Shown: piece after piece, positions 31,427-43,679 of the stretch
Layout: every line of letters starts with the position of its first letter
Position numbering within the stretch: the first letter of the stretch is position 1
Program-made: the position numbers and the translations under genes
DNA from: Phaseolus vulgaris
Lineage: Eukaryota; Streptophyta; Magnoliopsida; Fabales; Fabaceae
Direction of reading: 5' to 3'
NCBI RefSeq assembly: GCF_000499845.2
Contig: NC_023758.2
Location: 20,040,034-20,104,033 of the forward strand
Length of the DNA stretch: 64,000 bases
The notes under the pieces: model-generated
Told to the model about the DNA's origin: nothing
Seen by the model: only the letters and a program-made list of their open reading frames with translations
Databases searched by the model: none

Positions 31427-34400
31427 ATGAATAGCTATACACATTCTCACGTCTCTCTCTCCTCACTCCTCTTCCCTCCCAATGGAAACCCTTCTTTTAC
31501 ATTCCCAGTAAGTGTATTTACTTTGCTATGCTATGCTATGCTATGTTCGTTCTCCTCTATTTCTACGTCTTTTTCTGACTCTATGCTGGTGCAGTCTTTT
31601 CGTTGGAACCAAATGGCATTTGGGGTTCGTAAAGCCCCGCGCTTTGTGGTAAGGGCAGGTCCTAAGAAGATACTATTTGGCAAGGAATGCAGAGAGGCCA
31701 TGCAAGCTGGGATTGATAAACTCGCCGATGCTGTCTCTCTTACCGTTGGACCCAAAGGTATTTCTTGTATATCACTATTGACTGCAGTGACCAATTGGGT
31801 CAGTTACATGACTGTTCTTGCGTTTTCAATTTGTTGGACTGCTTAATTACTATCATATTCAGCTGCTTTTCTGCCTCAACAGTGGCCAATACCTAGAATA
31901 TATGCTGGCAACTCATTAAGGGTGTTTGGGTGAGCATTTGGAAAAACTTCATAATCGACTTTAGACCCAAGAAAGTAATTTCCAAACAAGGGGCTTAACT
32001 CGTGAATATGTTTGCATTGATTTTCGCTTATCCAAAATTATGTTGAAATACGAGTTAATGTATTTTTACGTTTGTTCATTCATATGTTTGGTCCAAAATC
32101 GATTGAGGCGAAACAACATCAGATTATTTTTGCGTCAGATGAAATTTTTTATTGAGTTTACTGCTATCTTGCTTCTAAATTTAGAATAAAGAATCCAAAC
32201 ATAAATTACATCACTTTGCAATCGTTCAGCCTAACACAAACATTTATTTAGAAATCATTTTAGCTGGTATTTTTACATGTTTTGGTTTATCAAACATGAA
32301 TTCAAACAAGCAACAAGTGCATGATTTCTTTTGATTGGATTTTGTTGTTGTTTCGTAAACATATAAGTTAATATGAGGAAACACTAACAAGGATCACAAT
32401 TGCTTTTAATTATCTTTTGGCTGAAAATTGCTTGCTTTTGAATCTCAATATTATGTGGTCATTTGGTTGATTCTGGTCCAGTGATTATTGACTGTTCTTG
32501 CTTATATTTCATTCCTAAACATGTAGGACGGAATGTTATTCTTTCTGAATCTGGAAACCTTAAAGTGATTAATGATGGTGTTACAATTGCTCGATCCATT
32601 GAGCTTTCAGATGCAATTGAGAATGCAGGTGCCGTCCTAATTCAAGAGGTTGATCATAGTTGTTATTTTACCACATGTTAAGTGGATAAAATTTGAAACA
32701 AAAGTAACCAGAGATGTATTTATGTTTTTAGTTTTCATGCTTGTAGGTTGCAAGTAGAATGAACGAGTTGGCTGGTGATGGTACTAGCACTGCAATTATT
32801 TTGGCTCGTGCCATGATTAAATCTGGACTATTAGCAGTTTCTTTTGGAGCTAATCCTATTTCTTTGAAGAAGGGGATGGACAAGACTGTAAAGGAGCTGG
32901 TCAAGTTCTTGAAGGAGAGAAGTGTTCCTGTTGAAGGGAGGGAGCATATCAAAGGTCTTTGCTTCTGCTTGTTTCAGTTTTGTCAAATTAAGGGTTATCT
33001 TCACAAGAAAATATTGAAGATATTTCTTCTCTTTTGCAGCTGTGGCATCAATTTCTGCTGGCAATGATGAGTATGTTGGCAACTTGATTGCTGATGCTAT
33101 GGGGAAGATTGGTCCGGATGGGGTGATCTCTATTGAGTCCTCCTCAACATCTGAAACCTCTGTGATAATTGAAGAAGGGATGAAGGTATGGACAATTCGA
33201 AATTGTGGGTTTAGGCGTAGAGGAAGGAGATTAAGAGAAAATACACTTTGAGTAATAATAATAATAATATATTGATTACTGTAATGTATTACAACGTCAT
33301 AATATGTTCTTAAAGCTAGAGCACCAATTTTACTCCTAACTAATTAGGGAAGCAAATCATGAGATAGTGAAATATGGTAATCGATTTTAAGAGATAATGG
33401 GGAAAAAAGAAACTAATCTTAAAGGATAGTCTAATATACTCTAAAAATAAGATATTTTTACATATTCTAACAAATAATATTACTCAATAACCAGTGTCAG
33501 CTCTTCTTCTTGTTCGGATGTGCACAATCCTTGTGTTTCTACCCTATTACAGTTGTTGTTTGTCTTTTATGTACAGATTGATAAGGGTTACATGTCTCCT
33601 CACTTCATTACAAACCAGGAAAAGTCCATTGTAGAGTTTGATTGGGCTAAAGTTTTGGTAACTGATCAAAAGATTTCGAGTGTCAAAGAAATAGTCCCAT
33701 TGCTAGAAAAGGCTATGCAGTTGAGTGTTCCACTCTTAATTATTGCAGAGGATATCACAAGGCAAGTGCTGGAAACACTAGTAGTGAACAAAATGCAAGG
33801 ATTACTAAGAGTTGCAGTTGTAAAATGTCCAGGATTTGGAGGTGGAAAGAAAGCTTTGTTACAAGATATTGCACTTATGACTGGTGAGTTCCTACAGGCT
33901 TTGATAAGCTTGGTTGATATGTCTGCCAACTTCCTCTATGCTAGGGTTATGCTTCCTATTGAATTTTTCTCTTGAAAAGCCTATGAAATTTGTTTGTGTC
34001 AAACAATTTGACAAGGAGAGGAATAATCTCAATATTTTGTTGTTATAATCTCAATATACAAGGTTCCTATTTATACATCTACGAGGGTAAATTCCTTCCT
34101 AGAATCATGGGATTCAATCTCTTGAATCATGGATTTCAATCTTCCCTCATTATGCTAATTATACTAATTTATAGGGAATAAATAAGGAAACAATTTTTTT
34201 TTTATAATATTCTCAGCTTGTTAGTTAGATCTTGAATTTTTTTTGTAGGTAGTCCCTTAGTGAGAACATCTGCCAAGTGACTTCCCAATGGTACATATGT
34301 TGTCTTGACAAGCCCACTATCTAACTTCTCCTTAATGAAGTTTTGGTCCACCTCTATATGCCTCTTTCTACCATGTTGGACAGGATTATAAGTAATGCTC

Positions 34401-37400
34401 ATGGCATATTTGTTATCACAAAACAGTTTCTTGAGACCATTAAAAATGTTTCTTATCCACAACAGCTCACATATCACTTGGGCCATAGATCTATATTCAA
34501 CTTATGCATTTGACTTTGCCACAACACTTTGTTTCTTACCCCTTCACGTCACCAAATTTCCTCTCAAGAACATACAAAATCCTCCAAATGTACCGACTCC
34601 ACTACAAAGGTTGCTTGTTTGAGCTAGGCACATGGGCTACATGCACCAATATTGGTGGTGGCGCATGATGGCGTGTGGCGACTTCGTTGGTGATGCAAAT
34701 GTCAACATTGTGATTTCTAGTGTAGGGTGCTCCTTTCTGGTCCACCACTGACCTCAAAGGGCGACAAAACAGTGGATAGTGGCAACAACAATGGACAAGG
34801 GTGGGGATTGTTTACGTGGTAGTGGAAACAAAGTTTCCACGATTAGAAGCTCTAATATCATCTTAGAAAATAAACTTTAAACATAACTCAACCTCATAAA
34901 ACCGACATTCAAGATGAGGTTTGCATCTATTTTTATACTATAGGTTGGTTGTATCTTTAGACAATGTGAGATCTCCAACACATATTATTCTTAAAGACTT
35001 GAGTTACTTATATTATGTGAGATGATGTTAAATTTTGGAGTTCCTTTTTGTGCGTCACATGTGACTCTATCTGTATGAGGATACTTTGAGATTTTGTTTT
35101 TCTTAAATATACTCAGGATGTATTTTTTTGTTGCCATATCTTAAAAAGAGTCTTCTGTCCAGCCTCATTTAATCAACAACACTTTTCCAACTCTGGCTGT
35201 TTGATCTCTTGTTATTAACATCACAGGTGCTGATTTTCTTTCTGGAGACTTGGGTCTCACACTTGATGGTGTAACATCAGACCAGCTTGGCACTGCACTA
35301 AAAGTGACAATAACCAGCAATGCGACAACTATCATTGCTGATCCTAGTACTAAGGCTGAAATTCAGGCCAGAATTTCACAGATAAAGAAAGATCTTAGTG
35401 AAACAAATAATGCAAACCTTTCAAGAAAGCTCTCAGAGAGAATTGCAAAACTCTTGGGCGGTGTAGCTGTTATAAAGGTGCCTAATTCTGCTCACCCCTT
35501 GTTCTTTACTTTGTTAATGTTTCTTTAATTCCCTTACTCTATCTTATTTTATATATTATTGGATTTTATTGAATCATTGCGTTATTTGCCTTGTATTTCA
35601 ACTTGCTTTGTTCTTGTAAGTTGTAACTTGAAAAATAGAACAATGGCAATTTGTCACCTATTAGCCTTCTTGATGTGTTTTCTTCAGAAGAGGGATCCTA
35701 TATAATATTTTACTTCTATACCATTCATTTTATATTTATCTTAACTAGCATATTATCTATTTGATACTTGTCTTCTCTGCAACTAGTTTTTTTTTTCAAG
35801 TTAATATAATTTTTTTGTAAGTTAAATCAAATATTACAAACCGTTGTGGCTTGTGACTTGGAACATATTTAAATTCTTGAAACCGACACTCTATGTGGTG
35901 GGAGCCACGTGCATTGGGTTGTCATTTTATTCATAATATTTTTTATGAGGATTTCAGAAAATAAAGAATATTAGTAAAAGCAGATTTGAATTGATTTCTT
36001 CATTCGGTTAGTGTAGCAAAGTTCCACATTGCCTACCTCAATTACTGGTATCTGTTGGCAACTTGACTTAATGCCAATTGTTTTTAAAATGAAATTTAAC
36101 AATTAGCTTGGATCCTATAATAGACAATATTACCACATAATCCTTGTATATGTTAAGCATGAATTAGACAAGTAGGACATTCTGTTAATTGCATGGGTCT
36201 TACTTCATTTGTTTTCATGCACAATTCTAGATTGCAATTTGTTGCACCGAAAGAAACAGCTGTCCTTAAATTTGCCAAAATACTTTACATTAACATTTTT
36301 TTTTCATTCTCAAGTGTTCATTACATAATGCAATAACCATTGTGTAGGTAGGTGCACATACTGAGCTAGAACTTGAAGATAGAAAACTGAGAATTGAGGA
36401 TGCAAAGAATGCAACATTTGCTGCAATAAGTGAGGGCATTGTTCCTGGAGGGGGTGCCACATATGTCCACCTGCTGGACTTGATACCAACAATAAGGAAC
36501 TCCATGGAAGATCTAGATGAGCAAATTGGTGCTGATATCGTAGCAAAAGTATGGCTACCTTTATTTACTCAACCGGTTCTCTGTCTTATCTTATATTTCT
36601 CCTCATTGATTTTACATTGTAGTGAATGCTCTATGATTATTTTCATGTAAAATGTTTCTTTCCATGAAAAAGACATCAACTTCTAATTAGTTGACTTATG
36701 AGTTTTGCATCTTTTGAAATCCAGGAGATTTGTGAGCATTCTTTTCTTAATTTCTTGTTTGGATTGTAATTTTCCGCTTCAACAAATACACCTCATTATT
36801 TTAGAAGGAACGTTCACTATTCTTGGAAAAAGAGCACTAGCTAGACAGTGCATATTAGGATTTCCACCATGTTTTCTGACATTTTGGCTATACTTTCTTT
36901 GATGAGTCTTAGCTACTTCGAGGAACATACTCTTGAATTATACGAAGCATATTGATTTGCAAGGTTAACATAAAAAGCAAATATTTAACTCTAAAGCAGG
37001 TATTGATTATATTAATGTGTCTAAACCTATTAAAAATATGTAGTAGTAGTAGTACTAATGTTTTTACACATATTATAACTACCCAACCCATACATCCCAC
37101 TCAAGCACATATTCACATAAAAAATGTTGATTTCTTTTTTACTATTTGTCTTTTTAAAAACAGACAACATCCTTTTGAACATGTCTGGAAGGCTTTAACA
37201 TATGTGGTTACACATGATCGTTGCAGGCACTCATTGAACCTGCAAAATCAATTGCAACAAATGCAGGAATTGATGGAGACATTGTTGTCCAAAAGACTAG
37301 AACACATGATTGGAGAACTGGATATAATGCAATGACGGGCATATATGAAGATCTTCTGAATGCTGGAGTAGCAGATCCTAGTCGTGTTGCAAGATGCGCT

Positions 37401-37514
37401 CTTCAAAGTGCAGTTTCTGTTGCTGGTGTGGTTCTAACTACTCAAGCTATATTGGTGGATAAAATAAAGAAACGCAAGCCACCTGTGCCCTTGCTCCCTG
37501 GCATAACTCCCTAA
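31427..37514 (+). CDS. CPN60A2: Chloroplast chaperonin-60 subunit alpha 2
   Basis: Nine exons join in frame: 31427-31507, 31595-31757, 32527-32648, 32747-32954, 33040-33185, 33577-33883, 35227-35477, 36348-36548 and 37227-37514, for 588 residues; all introns are GT-AG. The Ser/Thr-rich N-terminus fits a plastid transit peptide, with likely cleavage near residue 47 (FVVRAGPKK). The mature part is GroEL-type: [26 protein letters not shown] near 132-137 in the nucleotide pocket, [11 protein letters not shown], the apical [20 protein letters not shown], hydrolytic Asp in [13 protein letters not shown] (about 444), and PGGG near 459-462. It is closer to alpha-2 than alpha-1: [13 protein letters not shown] and [10 protein letters not shown] fit the Arabidopsis CPN60A2 (EMB3007) type. 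The tail lacks the GGM repeat, as in plastid alpha forms. It folds plastid proteins within the Cpn60 double ring. Confidence 0.95.
31508..31594 (+). other. First CPN60A2 intron, 87 nt, stop-free and in frame
   Basis: Donor GTAAGT at 31508 and acceptor GTGCAG ending 31594 enclose 87 bases, a multiple of three and without a stop in the reading frame. The intron contains four to five copies of CTATG (31526-31547). Both spliced and retained transcripts would be translatable; the retained form inserts 29 hydrophobic residues into the transit peptide. I prefer splicing because the donor and acceptor match consensus and the joined sequence reads as a normal transit peptide. Confidence 0.6.
33985..34620 (-). 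mobile_element. Truncated copia element (RNase H and 3' LTR) in CPN60A2 intron 6
   Basis: On the minus strand, 34620-34205 encodes the end of copia RNase [47 protein letters not shown] and [15 protein letters not shown]. About 200 bases follow that look like an LTR with TATA box ATGTATAAATAGGAACC near 34068-34084, to about 33985. No 5' half remains. The insertion lies between CPN60A2 exons 6 and 7, opposite to the gene's direction, so splicing must remove it. Confidence 0.75.
34621..34990. other. Unassigned repeat-like segment in CPN60A2 intron 6
   Basis: The segment contains CTCAACCTCATAAAACCG and CAATGTGAGATCTCCAACA, phrases of the style seen at ends of small legume LTR or TRIM-type elements. 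No coding or matching partner copy is present in the window. Confidence 0.35.
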
Positions 37515-39124
37515 GATGGAGAAAACATTTACAATTTTGCAAACAGAGTTAAATCTTTTACATACCATTGGTTGACTCCAAGCTTGGTTGGTTAATACTC
37601 CAGCTGGGGCAAGAATAAGGCTCGTTTCAAGAATAGGAAAGTCAGATGTTCATGCTGCTTGCTCTTGCTTGAGTTATGACTCGATGAAACCCATGTACCA
37701 TGAATGGTGAAGTGCAAGTACCTTCCACAGGGAATTGATTAGAGTTCTGTTGGGTTTCTTTCTCCATTTACCTATTAATTTTGTGACACCATAGTTGATA
37801 ATAGTTTTGTTCTAGAAAACTGATAATACGATTTTATCAAGATATTGTAACACCATAATTGATGAGACAAACTTACGGAAGGCTAGTGCGTAACATAATG
37901 AAGTAAGTTTCAGACAAATCTTGATGTATTAGTAAATTGTGTTTTCAATTTTATTGGATGGATGAGTAGGTACACCCGCTAATAGATCAGATGTTGAAGC
38001 CTTACGAGCTGCGTGGACTCGTGGTTTTGTTTTTTAGTAACAAGTATCAAATCAAATGAAAAACCTTTCTCAAGTTCTTGCTTGTTTCTACAATTTCACA
38101 GCTTTCTTCCTTTTTGTCGTAATTCATATTTTGGACTTATTGACATCTCTGTTTGTAGTATACAATTTTATAATGCAAAAATAAACTTCAAAGTAATTTA
38201 TGTATAAGCTACTTTGTAAAAATGCTATTATATAATATTTTAAAATTTTCATTTCAAGTTGTATATAAGTTAATTTTATCTTATAGAAAAATCAAATTTA
38301 TTTTTTTATATATTTTTTAGGATTTAAGGTTTAGAGTTTATAAATTAAATTTATTTATTTATTATATTTTTTTAGGATTTATGATTTAGAATTTAAGATT
38401 TAGGGTTCTATATAAAATTAACTTTAATTACTTTTACTGTATATTTAATGTATAATTAGAAGTATGTAGAATTAATTGCTTTAGCTAACAAAATACTATA
38501 TGTGGGAAATAACTGTCGTAGCAGCACCGGATCCTTCTTGTAACCGTTATTCTTTTATGTTGACATGTGTTTTACTTTTCCAAACCTAACTTTTTATTCA
38601 ATCTTCTATTTGACCAACTTTGTCTTAAACCAAAACTAAAACACTACTCATCACACTTGTAATTTTCTTGTAATTTTCTTTTATTGTTTTTGTTGAAAAT
38701 TGGTATTTTTCTTAATTTTAAAATAGTGACAATCTACATATGACAAAACCCTTTTGTTTCAACTTTAAACGACTTCTGTTAACTGCCCTTCTTTTAGCCA
38801 AGTTATTAATTAGCATTATAGTGATTGATCAACTACTACCATTTGTTTGCGTTGGTAAATACTAGTAAGTAGTCCTTTGAATTATTAAAAATAAATTAGG
38901 ATGATGATTTTGTTCAGTGTCCTAAAGAAGTCAAAGTATATTTTTTTTATTAGAATATATATTAAAATGCATTGGAAGTCAATTGGATATTTGGTTATTA
39001 GTGTCAATTTTCATTGAAAGTATTCTATTTTGTATTCCTTAATAGGATATTTGGTTAACATAAGTAAAACATAATCCTACTAACTGGTGTATTGTGCATA
39101 GTGACCTAAGTATAGAATGAGTAA
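37515..39124. other. CPN60A2 3' UTR and intergenic DNA
   Basis: The first 300-400 bases after the CPN60A2 stop are expected to be 3' UTR. The remainder is AT-rich with GGATTTAAGGTTTAGAGTTT-like phrases at about 38320-38410 occurring twice. No further gene is visible before the MULE at 39134. Confidence 0.45.
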
Positions 39125-39133
39125 AATTATTTA
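39125..39133. repeat. Left target duplication of MULE copy 2
   Basis: AATTATTTA directly precedes the left terminal repeat and is repeated exactly at 42655-42663 after the right one. A perfect nine-base match. Confidence 0.95.
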
Positions 39134-39389
39134 GGCAATTGCTTCCTGATCAATTTTGATTTGCATTTAACAAATTTTTTAAAATCTCATTGTGCCATTC
39201 TCTTCTTCACTTTGAAAAATAGTGTATGGTGAGGTACAGAGAAACTTGATTTTTGTTGGTGATGCTTTGAGCTGGAAAAGAGGTGTTTTTAGTGGGGTTG
39301 TGGACGAACGTTTTCACTCTAAGGTATGGTTGCCAAGGTAATGAGGTAAGAACACATTTGAAGTCGTTTTTTGCGTTTCGTTCGAACTG

Positions 39390-39685
39390 AGGTGGTCTCG
39401 GATATCGTTATTCGGAAGTTTGGTTTTTGCATTACGGATACAGGCGTCCGGAAGTAGTTATAACAAATTTCGGATATAGAAATCCGTAAGCAATCAACAT
39501 TTGTTTTTGTAGTTTGCGGACACCCAGGTCCGTAGGTGAAAAGTGGCTTACGGATACGATTAACCAGAATTGTGTTATGCATTCTGGATATACATATTCA
39601 GAATGGTTAAATGGTTTCAAAATTTGTGGATGCGGAATGATTTTTTTTGTCTTATGGATTTATTTATCCGGGAGCTAAGTGTTAT
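39390..39685. repeat. Left subterminal CGGAT/ATCCG repeats of MULE copy 2
   Basis: TCGGATATCGTTATTCGGAAG, ACGGATACAGGCGTCCGGAAG, TCGGATATAGAAATCCGTAAG, GCGGACACCCAGGTCCGTAGG and ACGGATACGATTAACC repeat with the spacing of copy 1. Arms are often one base changed, so only the palindrome layout is conserved. Confidence 0.7.
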
Positions 39686-39703
39686 TTTTTTTCCAGTAGC
39701 CCA

Positions 39704-41366
39704 ATGGATATAGCATACTCATACATGGGAATTGTAGGAGAGATTGATGTGTGGGATAGATTAGATGATGTTGATATGGAGCAATCAATAAGTTATAACG
39801 CGTTAGATAATGAACATAAGACACATGAGTGTAGTGAGGCATTTACTACAAATGAGGTATGATCAATGTTAGGGTTGTAAATGTTTTTTTTATGAATGAT
39901 TTTAAAATTTGGCATATGTTATTGTAGGTATTTCGTGATCGAGATGAGCTGTTAGAGTGGACGAGAAGTGTTGGCTATAATTATGGGTTTATTATTGTTA
40001 TATTAAGGTCGAATACATGGACGAGGCAACGAGAAATGATGACCTACATATTGTTAGGTTGTGAGAAAGGAGGTAAATACAAACGGTATAAAAAAGACGT
40101 AGATATCAGTTGAACGGGAAGTAGGAAGTGTGAGTATCCTTTCAGATTGCGAGGCAAACCAGTCAAAGGTGGTCAAGGGTGGATGATGGAATTAATTTGT
40201 GGTTCTCACAATCATGATTTGGCAAAGACAATGGTGGGTCATCCGTATGCTGGAAGGTTAAGTGTAGAAGAAAAGGTTATGGTTGAGGATATGACTAAAA
40301 CTTCAGTGAAGCCAAGAAATATTTTACTAACCATGAAAGAGAGAAATGAGAAGAATGTGACGACGATAAAACAAGTTTATAATGCAATGATTGTTCACCG
40401 AATTTCCCAACAAGATCACAGAACAGAAATGCAATAGTTCATGTTGTTACTGGAGCGAGACAGATACGTGCATTGGTGTAGGTGTGATGAAGTGTCGAAT
40501 GTTGTGCAAGATATATTTTGGACACACTCAGATTCAGTAAAGCTAGTGAACTCGTTTAATATTGTCATATTAATGGATACTACGTACAAGACAAACAAGT
40601 ATAGGATGTCCTTACTTGAGGTTGTTGGGATTATGTCAACTGGTTTGACTTTTTCCGTTGCATTTTGTTTACTATCAGCAGAAAAGGAAAATATTTTTTT
40701 GTGGGCCCTTAACTTAAAGGGTTGTTTTTTAGAGTTGATTCATACCCTAGGGTGGTGGTATGTGATAGAGATGTTGCCTTAATGAATGCAATTAGAATGG
40801 TGTTTCCTGAAACTTATAATTTGCTCTGTCGATTTCACATTGATAAAAATGTGAAAGCAAAATGTAAAATGTTGGTGCATCCAAGAGAAGCATGGTATCA
40901 AGTAATGGAAGCGTGTGGATCTGTTGTGGATTGTGATATTGTTGAGGCCTTTGAAGATCGTGTCAATGCTCTTCAAGTTGTCTGTTCTCCATGGTCTATA
41001 TTTGTTGATTATGTGATGGCTACAACGTCCACATAAAGAAAAATTTGTGAAGGCATGGACAGATAAGGTCATGCACTTAGTAACTTCCGTCATCACCGAA
41101 TCATTACAATTGGGCATGTCCACTAAAATCATTTTGTGCAAGTATAATCTAAACAAATAAAAAAGTTACTCATACTGCTAAATTACAAGTTATGTAACTT
41201 ATATTTATTACCTTTATAGGTCAAGCTCAAAGATGGTTGTCCAATTCCACCTACGGATATATTATGGGCATCACATCGTTATCCTACGGTCCAATCTTGG
41301 TCAACATACTACACTAGCCGAATACAAGTTTATACACAACTAATGTCCATTAGAGGATATTTGTAA
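39704..41366 (+). pseudogene. MULE transposase remnant of copy 2
   Basis: The first exon MDIAYSYMGIVGEIDVWDRL ends at a GTATGA donor near 39856 and an intron ends near 39928. The second begins VFRDRDELLEWTRSVGYNYG, then KYKRYKKD and GSRKCEYPFRLRG-like sequence with cysteines typical of the FAR1-type DNA-binding region, CGSHNHDLAKTMVGHPYAGR, MTKTSVKPRNI, and the core MDTTYKTNKYRM and VVVCDRDVALMNAIRM. Stops lie near 40111 and 40434, and a frameshift near 40712. After EAFEDRVNALQ the chain jumps near 41085 to the last OTU part NFRHHRIITIGHVH and to YPTVQSWSTYYTSRIQVYT. It preserves the N-terminus lost in copy 1. Confidence 0.85.
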
Positions 41367-41504
41367 TCATAACATTTGTAATAGATACTTAATGTTTTGT
41401 TTAGGGATGTTTAGCGTATTTGAATCTATGTATTGACTACATTTGTAATGCATTTAATCGCTTATGGAATTGTCGTATACAATTATGGAAGCCATAATCC
41501 GGAA

Positions 41505-41745
41505 TCAATTAACGTGCCTGCGGATGAGAATATTTGGTACACGAAATGCTATCTACGAATGAGAATATCTGGAAGTCATGGAGGTGCCTACGGATGGAAA
41601 TATCCAAAACTCATGAGGTCTCTACGGATGACGATATCAAAAAGTCTGGAAGTGCCTACGGATGGAAATATCCAAAACTCATGAAGGTCTCTACGGATGA
41701 CCATATTCAGAAGTCTGGAGGTGCCTACGGATGGCAATATAATGG
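41505..41745 (+). repeat. Tandem CGGAT array of MULE copy 2
   Basis: Six or seven units of about 38-40 bp with CTACGGATGGAAATATCC and AAAACTCATGAAGGTCT. They occupy the same place as the copy 1 array, after the transposase. Units here have drifted so the ATCCG arm is often ATCCA or ATTCA. Confidence 0.7.
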
Positions 41746-41929
41746 CTACTTGTATGCCTTCCTAAATAGGGCTGCCCTCCACGACATCACCATGATTAAG
41801 TAATGGTTGCAATGTTTGTGTAATTCTACGACAAATACCCTACAAGCATTAATGTGATAGTATTAGAAAAAGATAACACAAATTAATACGTTAATAATGT
41901 TACAAGCATACCAGAGCAGGATGTTCAGG

Positions 41930-42030
41930 ATGTGACTCCTTAGGATGAGTTGGCATTGCTCCGTGGACACGTGCATCTGAGGCTACTAGTACATGACGCT
42001 CATCCTCCTCCGTATTAATCACATATGAAT
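41930..42030 (-). pseudogene. PMD gene remnant of MULE copy 2
   Basis: About 100 bases match the 3' part of the copy 1 PMD gene (24470-24570): HPYVINxEEDERHVLVASDA-like and HGAMPTHPKESHPEHPALV when read on the minus strand. The rest of the gene is deleted, and the sequence continues at a point that corresponds to the gene's 5' leader. Confidence 0.6.
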
Positions 42031-42159
42031 GTGAATTTGCCAAGTATAAAAGAACACAATAAAAAAATTAATATCATATAAAAGAACACAGATAGTATAA
42101 AAGAACAAATCAAAAATACCATATTGCCAAGTGCCCTAACTACCTAACACAAATACAAA

Positions 42160-42355
42160 TATTAATATCCGGAATTAATTCACAAAACTTCTGGACGAAC
42201 CCATCCGCAGAACAACAACAAATTATGGATAAAAATATCCAAAAGTCAAATATCAATTCCGAATAAACATATCCAGAATAAATACTTCAATTCCAAATAT
42301 AAACATCCGGAAGTTACAACTTAAATTCTGAATAAAATTATCCAGAAGCCACAAT
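42160..42355. repeat. Right subterminal repeats of MULE copy 2
   Basis: ATCCGGAATTAATTC, TCTGGACGAACCCATCCGCAG, ATGGATAAAAATATCC and AAACATCCGGAAG repeat every 35-45 bases, corresponding to 26090-26290 in copy 1. Confidence 0.65.
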
Positions 42356-42663
42356 AATTACCTTGTCTTCTTCGACGATGGTTCGTTCTCCGACTTTCGC
42401 TGCCTCAGAGGATAACTGAGAAGTCGAAGGTGGCCGTGGCGAGTGCTGCTCTGCCTGCGGAATTGAACGAACTAACGAAGGTGGGTGACGGCTGCGCGTT
42501 CATTGCGAAAACGAAGAGGAAGAGGGTTGGGTGCATGTCATTGGGTGCAAATGCCTCACTTAACCTAATTTCAAATTCATTAAGGGTAGTTTAGTCTTTT
42601 CCTATCTACAATTGGGTGTCATTCTAAAATGATCGGGTGCAGGGAGAATCAGCCAATTATTTA

Positions 42664-43149
42664 CGCCTAAAATACTTATAACAAGTTATACATAAAAAAA
42701 AGGAAGAAAAGTAATGAATACAATACGTTTTTGATGGAGAGAGAAAAAATGAATAAATAATGATTGTTGTAAATATGAAAAACTTTAAGTAAATAAATAA
42801 AATGATATGGGGTTACCGTGTATGATAAGCTTAATCACTTTTCAATTTGCTCTCCTAAGATTTTTGGAGAGAAAGTACGATGGCTAGGATTTTGTGGGTA
42901 TTTGGTGGTTGGCGGCTAGAGTTTTGTTCTCCTATGGTGGTACTCCTTTTCTAAGTGGCTAAGGTTGTTTTTCTCCTAGTGTCGTGAGATGTGGACGAAG
43001 TTTTTCGATTTTCATATTTCTTGCGGGTGTCTCAAGGATTAAGGTTGCTCCCAAGCCATCTTATGCGACTCAAACACAAAAAGAAGACTTTTGCATAAGT
43101 CTTGAATAATGCATGTGATATCCTCTTTCACAGCTGTCTTCTCCTTGCA
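42664..43149 (+). other. Short spacer leading into a LINE fragment
   Basis: From about 42860 the sequence turns less AT-rich (ATGGCTAGGATTTTGTGGG and a TGGTGGTTGGCGGC-like run), which fits the start of a plant LINE 5' region or ORF1. No intact ORF is present. Confidence 0.35.
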
Positions 43150-43640
43150 TTAAGGAAGATTTGATATTTGTTCATATTGATGAAGATTTGTATCTCGCAG
43201 GTCTTGAAAATTATAAAAATCACTTTCATGAAAGAATAGTATTATCCAAAGGTGACAAACCTCTTACTCATATGGACATGTGCAAAAAGTCATATCTTAC
43301 CTAGAAATCTCTAGGATCTTGGAAAGTTATTCCTCTTGGAAAAACATTTTATGAATTTGCTCTTTCTTCCCTTGAAAACTTGAGAAGAGTCCTAACAGTG
43401 GGAATCTCAGTATCTTGACATCTTTGCTTGGACTAGATTTTGTGTCATCTTCCATGAAGCTCACCAAAGGTCAATGTTGGATCAGGATTCATGATAATAT
43501 TGACAACCAAAAGCATTTTTTTCTATAACAAAAGGGATTGGCTCTTTATGATTGCACCATAAATAAATCTAGAGGTTTTGTTTACTAGAGTGTTGGTTGA
43601 TATTGATATGCTATTTGCTTTGCCTAATAAAATTTGGTGG
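43150..43640 (+). pseudogene. LINE (L1-type) ORF1 fragment with DUF4283
   Basis: Frames read YKNHFHERIVLSKGDKPLTH, KSLGSWKVIPLGKTFYEFAL then SSLENLRRVLTVG, followed by a FARVLVDIDMLFALPNKIW-like segment near 43560-43640. This is the DUF4283 domain common to ORF1 of plant L1-type LINEs and related zinc-knuckle proteins. Several stops and one frame change break it. It ends abruptly at the junction with the Harbinger third ORF, and no endonuclease or RT part is seen. Confidence 0.6.
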
Positions 43641-43679
43641 AAATACATGTGTTCTTGCCGGTTGACTCTCCCGCCGGTT

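Larger units (their letters stand above)
39134..42654 (+). mobile_element. MULE copy 2, internally deleted
   Basis: Ends are GGCAATTGCTTCCTGATC and, on the other strand, GGCTGATTCTCCCTGCACCC; they are imperfect inverted repeats with perfect nine-base target duplications. Length is 3521 bp. The order of parts equals copy 1: left CGGAT repeats, transposase, CGGAT array, PMD remnant and right repeats. Unlike copy 1, it keeps the N-terminal part of the transposase but has lost most of the OTU domain and the PMD gene. Because its target duplication is perfect while copy 1 has one mismatch, this copy may have inserted more recently. Confidence 0.92.

Noticed and set aside
31531..31794. Minus-strand ORFs over the CPN60A2 exons (for example at 31531, 32728, 33666 and 36290)
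   Set aside because: They are antisense shadows of conserved chaperonin exons.
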